The notes under the pieces: model-generated
Databases searched by the model: none
Told to the model about the DNA's origin: nothing
Seen by the model: the letters and a program-made list of their open reading frames with translations, nothing else
Part shown: positions 1 through 5,479 of the stretch, in pieces
Layout of the letters: every line of letters starts with the position of its first letter
Position numbering within the stretch: the first letter of the stretch is position 1
Made by a program: the position numbers and the translations under genes
Assembly (NCBI GenBank): GCA_023489425.1
Contig: JAMDCG010000068.1
Location: forward strand, 1-15,159
Length of the DNA stretch: 15,159 nt
Direction: 5' to 3'
DNA from: Thermoplasmatota archaeon
GTDB lineage: Archaea > Thermoplasmatota > Thermoplasmata > Thermoplasmatales > Thermoplasmataceae

Positions 1-20
1 TTTCATAATAAGATCAAATT

Positions 21-27
21 AAATATA
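21..27 (+). promoter_or_regulatory. Probable TATA box of tRNA-Pro
   Basis: AAATATA lies about 30 bp upstream of the mature tRNA 5' end at 55, the usual archaeal TATA-to-start spacing. A second AT-rich stretch at 33-40 is closer and less well placed. Seen by eye only. Confidence 0.4.
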
Positions 28-54
28 ACCATGAAATATACGGAAAATAACGAA

Positions 55-127
55 GGGTTTGTGGGGTAGCCTGGTATCCTTCCAGCTTCGGGAGTTGGAA
101 ACCCCGGTTCAAATCCGGGCAGACCCA
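55..127 (+). tRNA. tRNA-Pro (anticodon CGG)
   Basis: The cloverleaf folds by eye. The acceptor stem GGGTTTG (55-61) pairs with CAGACCC (120-126), with one G-T pair, and the discriminator is A127. The D stem is GGGT (64-67) with ATCC (76-79). The anticodon stem CCAGC (82-86) pairs with GTTGG (94-98) and encloses the loop TTCGGGA, so the anticodon is CGG (89-91) and it reads CCG proline codons. The T arm is CCCGG (103-107), loop TTCAAAT, CCGGG (115-119). No CCA is encoded, so the end must be added by CCA-transferase, and there is no intron. The AT-rich AAATATA at 21-27 sits at a suitable distance to be its TATA box. Confidence 0.95.
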
Positions 128-254
128 CTATTGACCATCTTAAATTTGCTTCATAAAATTCATAAAGTAGGTAGAACAGGCACCTTTTTAACAACATCCA
201 AAGGTGTTTGTACTTCTAAGAATTAACTCAATAACAGTATTTTTAAGCCCTTAG

Positions 255-265
255 TATATAAATAT
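255..265 (+). promoter_or_regulatory. Strong TATA box with no annotated gene behind it
   Basis: TATATAAATAT is the best TATA match in the left part of the window. The predicted start would be near 285-292. There is no long ORF behind it: ATG at 284 is closed after three codons, and ATG at 300 opens a 16-codon ORF ending at 350, just before a T-run. It may drive a short RNA or micro-ORF, or a long leader of the ferredoxin. Confidence 0.45.
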
Positions 266-284
266 GGTATGATAGAAATAACGA

Positions 285-356
285 TGAATTCATAGGCATA
301 TGCTAAATCCTGATTGGCTAAGTTGCCAACTTAACAAGCTTAGGGACTAGTTTTTC
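285..356 (+). ncRNA. Candidate short transcript (small RNA or 16-aa micro-ORF)
   Basis: The call rests on the TATA box at 255-265, the perfect stem TAAGTTG/CAACTTA at 319-333 (one-base loop, so in RNA the inner pairs would open), and the T-run at 351-355 that could end transcription. Inside, codons 300-350 would encode MLNPDWLSCQLNKLRD from an ATG close to the predicted start site. No known RNA family is recognised. The boundaries are estimates from promoter spacing, and the whole call is inference. Confidence 0.2.
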
Positions 357-367
357 AATCTAACGGG

Positions 368-380
368 TTTTTAAATTTTA
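368..380 (+). promoter_or_regulatory. Possible TATA box for the ferredoxin transcript
   Basis: TTTTTAAATTTTA would place a transcript start near 400. That gives the ferredoxin mRNA a leader of roughly 140 nt, in contrast to the near-leaderless genes around it. The palindrome at 425-436 and the mini-ORF chain at 477-548 would lie inside this leader. Confidence 0.3.
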
Positions 381-494
381 TTTTCTCACTCTGTCCATGC
401 CCGATAAACTTTAGCTGAAATGAAAAAGTTAACTTTCAATCTTCCAAAGCGAACCTTAAGAGTTCAGGAGTGGATTATGACATAACTCAATGAG

Positions 495-548
495 ATGAGG
501 TCAAAGGTTATGTATTGGCCGATCATCAAAGCCATGGAAAGGAAATGA
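495..548 (+). CDS. Possible 17-codon leader ORF overlapping the ferredoxin start
   Basis: An ATG at 495 opens MRSKVMYWPIIKAMERK, whose TGA (546-548) overlaps the ferredoxin ATG (545-547) in an ATGA junction. A second in-frame ATG at 510 lies 8 nt behind a GAGGT Shine-Dalgarno-like element (497-501). Upstream are two even smaller ORFs: ATG-ACA-TAA at 477-485, behind AGGAG at 466-470, and ATG-AGA-TGA at 490-498, whose TGA overlaps the ATG at 495. Ribosomes finishing this ORF could restart on the ferredoxin. This may be translational coupling or a chance arrangement; the peptide resembles nothing I know. Confidence 0.3.
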   Translation: MRSKVMYWPIIKAMERK

Positions 549-853
549 GTGGTGATAAAGCGCATATGAATGGTACCCATTGCAAGCCTGACTCTTCAGG
601 GGTCGTTCCAATGGTTGACCCAGCAAAATGCGAGGCGAAGGGTGAGTGCGTGAAGGTCTGTCCATATGATGTATTTGAAGTCACCCCAAGAACACCCGAT
701 GAAATCGCAGGTTTGGGATTTCTCAGCCGGATAAAGGCAAGGGCACATGGAAACATGATTGCTCGCACACCGGGTATTGACAGATGTCACTCCTGCAGTG
801 ATTGTGTAACGGCATGTCCAGAGAGAGCAATACAGCTTGTGCCAAGAAATTAG
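545..853 (+). CDS. Ferredoxin with an incomplete first cluster motif (probable 7Fe type)
   Basis: This is a small soluble electron carrier of 102 residues. The second motif is complete (C81-x2-C84-x2-C87-x3-C91-P). The first reads C29-x5-C35-x3-C39-P: the position of the usual second cysteine is K32. In bacterial-type dicluster ferredoxins such a loss usually gives one [3Fe-4S] plus one [4Fe-4S] cluster. About 40 residues lie between the motifs, more than in short clostridial ferredoxins. The N-terminus carries H7, H12 and C13, which recalls but does not prove the zinc-binding extension of thermoacidophile ferredoxins. I chose ATG 545 because of its ATGA overlap with the leader ORF; an in-frame TTG at 515 would add ten residues, including two more His. 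It may supply electrons to oxidoreductases or to the radical SAM enzyme 320 bp downstream, but the link is only proximity. Confidence 0.85.
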   Translation: MSGDKAHMNGTHCKPDSSGVVPMVDPAKCEAKGECVKVCPYDVFEVTPRTPDEIAGLGFLSRIKARAHGNMIARTPGIDRCHSCSDCVTACPERAIQLVPRN

Positions 854-970
854 TTTCATATTATTTCTATTTATCGCGTTCTGATTTCATGACTGATATC
901 TTCAAACGCTCCCAGCACATTTTATTGAATTTAGGCCTTCTTTTCCAGATCAGGTTATCTTACTGTTATG

Positions 971-990
971 TTTTGGGAGGTTTTCCAAAA
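971..990 (+). other. Hairpin downstream of ferredoxin
   Basis: TTTTGG at 971-976 pairs perfectly with CCAAAA at 985-990 across an 8-nt loop. It sits about 120 bp past the ferredoxin stop and is not followed directly by a long T-run, so a terminator role is uncertain. Confidence 0.35.
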
Positions 991-1146
991 TACATTAAAC
1001 ATATATCTTTATAATTTCGTAATTTTAACACAGCATTTGAATTCTTACAGAATAGGATTATAACTCATTTCATTAATTTGCAATTCAAGATACGTACTGG
1101 TAGAATTTTGCATCAATATAAAAGTTAAAATATGATGCCACTCAGG

Positions 1147-1153
1147 TTTAAGT
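1147..1153 (+). promoter_or_regulatory. TATA-like element of the radical SAM gene (leaderless)
   Basis: TTTAAGT is centred 25 bp upstream of ATG 1175, so transcription would begin at or next to the start codon. No Shine-Dalgarno at a normal distance is present, which agrees with a leaderless mRNA. Confidence 0.5.
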
Positions 1154-1174
1154 ACTGTGTGAGGCTATATAATT

Positions 1175-2194
1175 ATGGCAATGATAAAACCCGTTCTATG
1201 GAGGACGATAGAGCGGAAGATGAAAGGGTTCAATGGTAGCAAGACACCGTTGATCGCCGGTCATAAATTACTCTACACATGTAACCTTGAGTGCAAGATG
1301 TGTCCGTTCTGGAGGAGGAAAGATGAGGAACTTCTATCTGTGGAGGATGAAGTAAGGATGATGGAAACATTGAAAAGAGTGGGAGTTTCATTCCTTGGTT
1401 TCGAGGGTGGTGAACCATTGTTGAGGAACGATTTGCAGGATATTCTTGTTGAATCCCATAAGCGCTTTCACACATCCATGGTTACCAATGGATGGCTTTT
1501 AAAGACCAAATTGAAGAGTATTGAAGACTATGTTGACTACATGTTTGTTTCCATAGACGGAGTAGGTGAACTGCACGATAAAATGAGGGGAATCAGCGGG
1601 TCATTCAGCAAGGCTATGGAAGGAATTAAGGCTGCCCGTGGTCACATCTCTCTTTCACTCAGCTCTACTATTACCGAAGAAAATTACTTCCAGGCGAAAG
1701 ATCTGGTACTCATGGCAGAAAAGCTGGGAGTGCCAATTAATTTCCAGATCGCTTACAATTATACAACTGCAGAAAAGGAATCTCCTGGAATGGGAAAGCT
1801 GAAGGAAGCCATTGAAACACTGTCAGCCATGAAAGAAAAAGGTTACAGGATTGTAAATTCCAGGGAATATTTCCAGGCGGTCACAAATTCATGGTTCAAC
1901 GGAATTGAGTGGAAGTGCAAGCCTTGGCTTACAATGAACGTTGATCCCCTTGGGAATCTTGTCATGCCGTGTTACGTTCTAAATGAATACAAGGGAACCT
2001 CCAAGGTCTGGGATGTGAATATTGTAAAGGTCTGGAACAACTATAACTGGGCAGAATTTGAAAGCTGTAATAAATGTGCGCTATCATGCTATCTTGAACC
2101 CTCTTTATTCTCCTGGAAAAATCCCACCATGATAAAAGAAAGAATCATAGATGGGTTGATAGATTATATCCACTCAAGAACAACGTCTGCATGA
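1175..2194 (+). CDS. Radical SAM enzyme with C-terminal auxiliary-cluster cysteines, substrate unknown
   Basis: This 339-residue protein has the radical SAM signature C36-x3-C40-x2-C43 (in CNLECKMC), which binds the catalytic [4Fe-4S] cluster and SAM. It also has the GGEP motif at 78-81 and a VSIDG strand at 125-129, as in PqqE/MoaA-like enzymes. The C-terminal part carries C248, C266, C298, C301 and C305 in a SPASM/twitch-like pattern, with a WxCxPW...DPLGN...PC stretch at 246-266, so one or two further Fe-S clusters are likely. Length is typical of single-substrate radical SAM enzymes. Such proteins modify peptides, cofactors or lipids, and nothing here decides which. A start at 1175 is supported by the TATA element. 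The nearby ferredoxin could reduce it, which is speculative. Confidence 0.9.
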   Translation: MAMIKPVLWRTIERKMKGFNGSKTPLIAGHKLLYTCNLECKMCPFWRRKDEELLSVEDEVRMMETLKRVGVSFLGFEGGEPLLRNDLQDILVESHKRFHTSMVTNGWLLKTKLKSIEDYVDYMFVSIDGVGELHDKMRGISGSFSKAMEGIKAARGHISLSLSSTITEENYFQAKDLVLMAEKLGVPINFQIAYNYTTAEKESPGMGKLKEAIETLSAMKEKGYRIVNSREYFQAVTNSWFNGIEWKCKPWLTMNVDPLGNLVMPCYVLNEYKGTSKVWDVNIVKVWNNYNWAEFESCNKCALSCYLEPSLFSWKNPTMIKERIIDGLIDYIHSRTTSA

Positions 2195-2250
2195 TTGATA
2201 AAAAATTCACTCTGTAACTATAAATATCAGGTTTTCTCATATTTTACAAA

Positions 2251-2259
2251 AATTTATGA
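2251..2259 (+). promoter_or_regulatory. TATA-like element of the NifX-type gene (leaderless)
   Basis: AATTTATGA is centred about 26 bp upstream of ATG 2281, with no Shine-Dalgarno between them. This separates the gene from the radical SAM gene 86 bp upstream. Confidence 0.45.
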
Positions 2260-2280
2260 CTTCTCTGGCAATATACATAA

Positions 2281-2610
2281 ATGAAACTCGCAATAGCAGT
2301 TGACAGGGGAATGATCAGCGGTCCTGGAGAAGCTGAAGAGATAAGAATTTACAATACTGATAACAATGAACTGGTAGAATCATATGCCAATCCAGCATTA
2401 ACAGCGAAATCAGCAAAAGGAATTATGATGCTGAAATCCATTGTCGATCGTGGTGTTACATCAGTTATAGTATCTGGTGTTGGAGCTCATGCATTTACAT
2501 ACACAAATAGCAGGATCAAGCTTTATCTTGGAGAAGGATTAAAAGTTGAGGAGGGTCTCAGCAATTTTATCAACGGAAAGCTGAATGAACTGACAGTTGC
2601 AACACATTAG
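2281..2610 (+). CDS. NifX/NifB-type (dinitrogenase FeMo-cofactor-binding) domain protein
   Basis: This 109-residue single-domain protein has an N-terminal strand MKLAIAVDRG, a central SVIVSGVGAHAF segment (61-72) and a C-terminal IKLYLGEGLKVEEGLSNF segment. This is the layout of the dinitrogenase iron-molybdenum cofactor fold (RNase H-like), where the GxGxHAF turn and the following strand-helix unit are conserved. In nitrogen fixers such proteins carry Fe-S/FeMo cofactor precursors. In archaea without nitrogenase, stand-alone copies are common and their role is unknown, perhaps Fe-S or metal cluster handling. No nif gene is visible here. The upstream neighbour is a radical SAM enzyme, as often seen for NifX-like proteins in general, but no partnership can be shown. 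Confidence 0.8.
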   Translation: MKLAIAVDRGMISGPGEAEEIRIYNTDNNELVESYANPALTAKSAKGIMMLKSIVDRGVTSVIVSGVGAHAFTYTNSRIKLYLGEGLKVEEGLSNFINGKLNELTVATH

Positions 2611-2635
2611 TTGCAATTCTATAATGGAATTACAA
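2611..2635 (+). terminator. Hairpin directly after the NifX-type gene
   Basis: TTGCAATTC (2611-2619) pairs with GAATTACAA (2627-2635), with one mismatch and a 7-nt loop, beginning at the base after the stop codon. A T-richer stretch follows (to about 2650). It may be a 3' end or stability element rather than a bacterial-style terminator. Confidence 0.35.
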
Positions 2636-2905
2636 TAATTGATAATTTCTTATAAGATTAGAAAGAGATAACCTCGAATTGTATTTTTCCCGGGAAACTT
2701 ACAGCTTTTTAAATCTTCTGGCATAGCCTTAACTAACTTTAGTTCTTTCAGATCCGAGGGCTTTCCGTGATTCGTGAACGTCATCTGCCCTGCTGGAATT
2801 TGTGCAAATATAGCTGTATGAGATCTGATACCTTTCACTCCTGCCTGCCAGTGGACAGTGCCATAGTTTCAGTAAATTTCTTAAGGTAGATTTCGCTATT
2901 GCAAA
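2636..2905. other. Intergenic stretch with a possible decayed coding fragment
   Basis: About 270 bp lie between the NifX-type gene and the peptidase. On the minus strand 2650-2838 is open from a GTG (62 codons), and the frame stays open about eight codons further upstream before meeting a stop. Its predicted sequence is hydrophilic and protein-like (for example TNHGKPSDLKELKLVKAMPED), but I recognise no family, the ORF lacks a clear promoter, and no intact N-terminus is seen. It may be a gene remnant or chance. The last 30 bp hold the weak promoter of the next gene (AAATTTCTTAA near 2874-2884). Confidence 0.3.
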
Positions 2906-4672
2906 ATGGATGCCAGGGAAGCATATGGTGTGAAGTTTTTGTCGGAGCCAGTGATTTGCAGAGATACGGTATACTTTACGGAAAAGTGGATCGAGGGCAA
3001 TGAATATAAGACATCAATTTTTAAGTTTGAAAATGGAAAAGTTGAAAGAGTAACTTTCGAAGGAAAGGAAAGTCATCCAATGATTATTGATGATAACCTG
3101 TATTATGTAAAATCGGAAGAAAAGATCAATCATTTTGTTCGGATTAAGGGCAACACCGAACCATTTAATTTATTCAGCATGGCAAAAATCAACAAGGTTG
3201 TCAGGCACGGAGAAGGATTCCTCGTTATAGGTTCAGAGGAATCAAATAATGATCTTCCAGTTGTCGCAAAGAGGCTGAACTACAGATTCGACACAAGAGG
3301 CTTCATCAGGCAGAGAAAAAATCTCTATCTATTCAATGAAAAGTTAATAAAGATTGTATCGGGAGAGTTTGACGTATCGGATGTCATTTCCAACAATGAC
3401 AGGGTAATTGCCCTGATTTCATTCATGAATAATGACGAGGGCCTGACAAATATGTACGAAGTTGATGTCAAGGATGGTCATCTAAGTAAGATAAACGAAG
3501 ATCAGGTGTCAACCATGGCATTTGATGGAAATGGTGAAGTAGTATACATTGGCCACAGTGAAGGAAGGACTCCATGGGCAACAAAATATATGTATTTACC
3601 AGTGAATAAACATGTACTTCTAGGAAAGCATTCAGGGAATGGCTCATCCATATCAGATCACTTTCAGGGTACAGATGAAAATGTAATATGTGAAGATGGT
3701 ACAGTATACGCCCCTGGGGAAACTGGAGGCATATCATCCATATATTCCATAGAGAATTCCAATGTAAGGGAGGTTGTAAAAGGGAAGTTCGTAGTTCAGT
3801 GCTTTGATGTAAGGGATAAGAAAATTGCATATATTTACAGTTCCCAGTCTAAGCCATCGATTCTGGCATTCGATGGCAAGGAATATGATCCTAATGGTGG
3901 AATGTCCGGAGAGGCAGCTGAAGAAATGAAGGTTGGTGAAGTGGAGGGATGGTGCATGATTGCAGGAAGAAATAGCCCCAACCTGGTGTTTGTTCACGGT
4001 GGCCCACATGATGCATATGGAGAATCATACATGATTGAATTTCAGTACTTCTTGAGAAACGGATATAATATACTGTTCTGCAACCCCAGGGGAAGTTCAA
4101 GCTATGGCTCAGAATTCGCTGCGGCATGCGTGGAAGACTGGGGAAGGGGACCGGCAGAGGACATATTCAACTTCATCGAGGCTGCAAAGAAGAAATATGA
4201 TCTTACCGGGCAGTTTGGCATAACAGGTGGATCATACGGCGGGTACATGACAAACTGGATGATCACGCACTCAGACTTCTTCAAGGTGGGCATCAGTGAA
4301 AGATGTGTTTCAAACCTCATGAGCATGTGCGGAACAAGTGACATTGGGTTCTGGTTCAACGCCATGTATATGAAGGTGGAAGATCCATGGGCACCTGAAT
4401 CCATTACAAAACTACTGGAAAACTCGCCAATAACCAGCATAAAAAAGGCAAGAACCCCAACAATGTTCATACATGGAGAGAATGATTATAGATGCCCAAT
4501 AGAGCAGTCAGAGCAGATGTTTGTTGGCCTGAAAATGAATGGTGTTGACACGGAACTGATCAGGTACCAGGGAGACAGTCATGAACATGCAAGGGCAGGA
4601 AAGCCCGATAACATGATCGACAGACTGCAGAGAAAGAAGGAATGGTTTGATAGGTACCTTCTGAATCACTGA
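2906..4672 (+). CDS. S9-family serine peptidase (acylaminoacyl-peptidase-like)
   Basis: This 588-residue prolyl-oligopeptidase-family enzyme should cut short peptides or acylated N-terminal residues in the cytoplasm. Residues 1 to about 340 are strand-rich and repetitive, as expected of the beta-propeller that limits access to the active site. From about 345 the alpha/beta-hydrolase domain follows, with the oxyanion-side HGGPH (364-368), nucleophile Ser443 in GGSYGGYM, Asp527 in GENDYRCP and His559 in DSHEHAR. The full catalytic triad is present, and the SHxxxRxGKP context of the histidine matches acylaminoacyl-peptidases best. Length fits the archaeal family (about 580-630). No signal peptide is seen. 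The 3' end overlaps the oppositely directed peroxiredoxin gene by 7 bp. It probably serves peptide recycling in a peptide-eating organism; actual specificity is unknown. Confidence 0.93.
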   Translation: MDAREAYGVKFLSEPVICRDTVYFTEKWIEGNEYKTSIFKFENGKVERVTFEGKESHPMIIDDNLYYVKSEEKINHFVRIKGNTEPFNLFSMAKINKVVRHGEGFLVIGSEESNNDLPVVAKRLNYRFDTRGFIRQRKNLYLFNEKLIKIVSGEFDVSDVISNNDRVIALISFMNNDEGLTNMYEVDVKDGHLSKINEDQVSTMAFDGNGEVVYIGHSEGRTPWATKYMYLPVNKHVLLGKHSGNGSSISDHFQGTDENVICEDGTVYAPGETGGISSIYSIENSNVREVVKGKFVVQCFDVRDKKIAYIYSSQSKPSILAFDGKEYDPNGGMSGEAAEEMKVGEVEGWCMIAGRNSPNLVFVHGGPHDAYGESYMIEFQYFLRNGYNILFCNPRGSSSYGSEFAAACVEDWGRGPAEDIFNFIEAAKKKYDLTGQFGITGGSYGGYMTNWMITHSDFFKVGISERCVSNLMSMCGTSDIGFWFNAMYMKVEDPWAPESITKLLENSPITSIKKARTPTMFIHGENDYRCPIEQSEQMFVGLKMNGVDTELIRYQGDSHEHARAGKPDNMIDRLQRKKEWFDRYLLNH

Positions 4673-5130
4673 TTGGTTTTCTCATTACCAATTTTTGAAA
4701 GGACTTCCCTTGCAATTTTTACATGATTGGTTGCGTTCATCTGTGAATTATAAACATTAACTATCTTCCCATCAATTATGACGAACGATATCCTCGGTGG
4801 TATGAACCTTCCCTTTGCACCATACATTTCCCTGATTTTCTGGCCAGGGTCGCTTATTAGCATGAATGGCAATTTCCTGTGTTCCTTGAACTTTTTGTGG
4901 GATTCAGGAGAGTCCGAACTAATACCTATTACCTTCGCATTCATTTTCTCGAATTCGTCCCATTCATCCCTGAACGCGCATGCCTCAGCAGTGCATCCAG
5001 GTGTTTCATCCTTCGGATAGAAGTACAGGACAACATTGCCTTTTCCTCCAATATCCGAAAATTTAACCTTTTCGCCACTGTCCGTGATTCCTTCAAAATC
5101 AGGAGCTGTTTCTCCAACGTTTAATGTCAT
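4666..5130 (-). CDS. bcp: Peroxiredoxin, Bcp/PrxQ type
   Basis: This 154-residue thiol peroxidase reduces H2O2 and organic hydroperoxides with thioredoxin-like donors. The peroxidatic Cys46 sits in TPGCTAEAC, and the resolving Cys51 is five residues later, the alpha-helical 2-Cys arrangement of Bcp. Also visible are the GETAPDF N-terminus, the LYFYPKDETPGC strand-loop and the catalytic arginine context RFIPPRISFVI. The frame is open further upstream to 5187, but the extra 19 residues (lysine/tyrosine/isoleucine-rich) are not family-like. The ATG at 5130 is preceded by a TATA-like TTTATTAAAA (5149-5158) at about 24 bp, so I place the start there. The gene is convergent with the S9 peptidase (7-bp overlap) and divergent from the small membrane protein. 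It is expected to defend against oxidative stress. Confidence 0.93.
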   Translation of the reverse strand: MTLNVGETAPDFEGITDSGEKVKFSDIGGKGNVVLYFYPKDETPGCTAEACAFRDEWDEFEKMNAKVIGISSDSPESHKKFKEHRKLPFMLISDPGQKIREMYGAKGRFIPPRISFVIIDGKIVNVYNSQMNATNHVKIAREVLSKIGNEKTNQ

Positions 5131-5148
5131 AAGTAAGTATATCCTGTG

Positions 5149-5158
5149 TTTATTAAAA
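5149..5158 (-). promoter_or_regulatory. TATA-like element of bcp
   Basis: On the minus strand this reads TTTTAATAAA, centred about 24 bp upstream of the ATG at 5130. It decides the start codon in favour of the shorter protein. Confidence 0.5.
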
Positions 5159-5198
5159 CATATTGTCAAATAATATTTTACACACATGTCCAGGAAAG

Positions 5199-5206
5199 TT
5201 ATAAGT
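5199..5206 (+). promoter_or_regulatory. TATA box of the small membrane protein gene
   Basis: TTATAAGT is centred about 30 bp upstream of ATG 5233, giving a leader of only a few nucleotides. Confidence 0.45.
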
Positions 5207-5232
5207 AAAACTCTCCAATACTCAGGCTGTAG

Positions 5233-5451
5233 ATGTCACCCTCACTTAGCAGAAAAAAGAGCATAAAAATGATAGCAGTTATGTGGGTATGCTACTTCAT
5301 TGCCTTTGGCCCTGCAGCTTACTTCCTGTTCAACAGGACAGTGGATTCATCCTTAATTGATGGTGGCATAATAGCCACCATAATGACCGCGGTCATTTTT
5401 GGCATTGTGTACCTGTTCAATAATTATTATGTTAGAAAATTAATGAACTGA
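5233..5451 (+). CDS. Small two-TM membrane protein, function unknown
   Basis: This 72-residue protein has a short basic N-terminus (SRKKSIK), a hydrophobic segment at about 13-34, a polar turn with NRTVDSS, a second hydrophobic segment at about 44-64, and a basic end (YYVRKLMN). This predicts two membrane helices with both ends in the cytoplasm. The layout resembles small DUF485-like or transporter-associated proteins, but the match is not good enough to name a family. It has its own TATA element, is divergent from bcp and convergent with gadB (28-bp gap), so its neighbours say little about its role. A start at M13 is possible but would remove the basic cap. Confidence 0.7.
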   Translation: MSPSLSRKKSIKMIAVMWVCYFIAFGPAAYFLFNRTVDSSLIDGGIIATIMTAVIFGIVYLFNNYYVRKLMN

Positions 5452-5479
5452 AAATAGGTTTAGGGACTTATTACACAGA

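Larger units (their letters stand above)
128..514. other. Non-coding stretch between tRNA-Pro and ferredoxin
   Basis: This stretch has no credible protein gene. It holds an inverted repeat CACCTTT/AAAGGTG (181-187 and 200-206, 12-nt loop) that could form a hairpin downstream of the tRNA. It also holds a strong TATA element at 255-265, a perfect 7-bp inverted repeat TAAGTTG-C-CAACTTA at 319-333, a T-run at 351-355, and a second TATA-like stretch at 368-380. Further on are a 12-bp palindrome AAAGTTAACTTT at 425-436 and a Shine-Dalgarno-like AGGAG at 466-470. The last part reads as the leader of the ferredoxin gene; the first part may encode a short RNA. Confidence 0.6.
854..1174. other. Non-coding stretch between ferredoxin and radical SAM gene
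   Basis: This AT-rich stretch has no credible ORF. A hairpin TTTTGG (971-976) with CCAAAA (985-990) has an 8-nt loop and can be lengthened outward by G-T and T-A pairs; it may end the ferredoxin transcript or protect its 3' end. TATA-like runs occur at about 998-1013, with no gene at the matching distance. The functional promoter of the next gene appears to be TTTAAGT at 1147-1153. Confidence 0.5.

Noticed and set aside
3..197. Minus-strand 64-codon ORF across the tRNA
   Set aside because: Its central part (GLPGFEPG-like) is the typical antisense translation of a tRNA T arm and anticodon arm; the locus is tRNA-Pro.
55..514. Integration site of a mobile element at the tRNA-Pro 3' end
   Set aside because: No integrase, no second copy of the tRNA 3' end and no mobile-element genes were found in the window.
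802..1014. Plus-strand 70-codon ORF after the ferredoxin
   Set aside because: It overlaps the conserved end of the ferredoxin in another frame, has no promoter at the right place and shows no family-like pattern.
128..1174. RNase P RNA, SRP RNA or C/D-box guide RNA in the long gaps
   Set aside because: The gaps are AT-rich and show none of the conserved cores or paired C and D boxes by eye.
2594..2616. Direct repeat AGTTGCAA across the end of the NifX-type gene
   Set aside because: Two 8-bp copies 15 bp apart, one inside coding sequence, are too weak to call a site; the overlapping hairpin is the more likely element.
4102..4470. Minus-strand 122-codon ORF inside the S9 peptidase
   Set aside because: It lies opposite the catalytic domain with the intact Ser443 motif and is a shadow of it.
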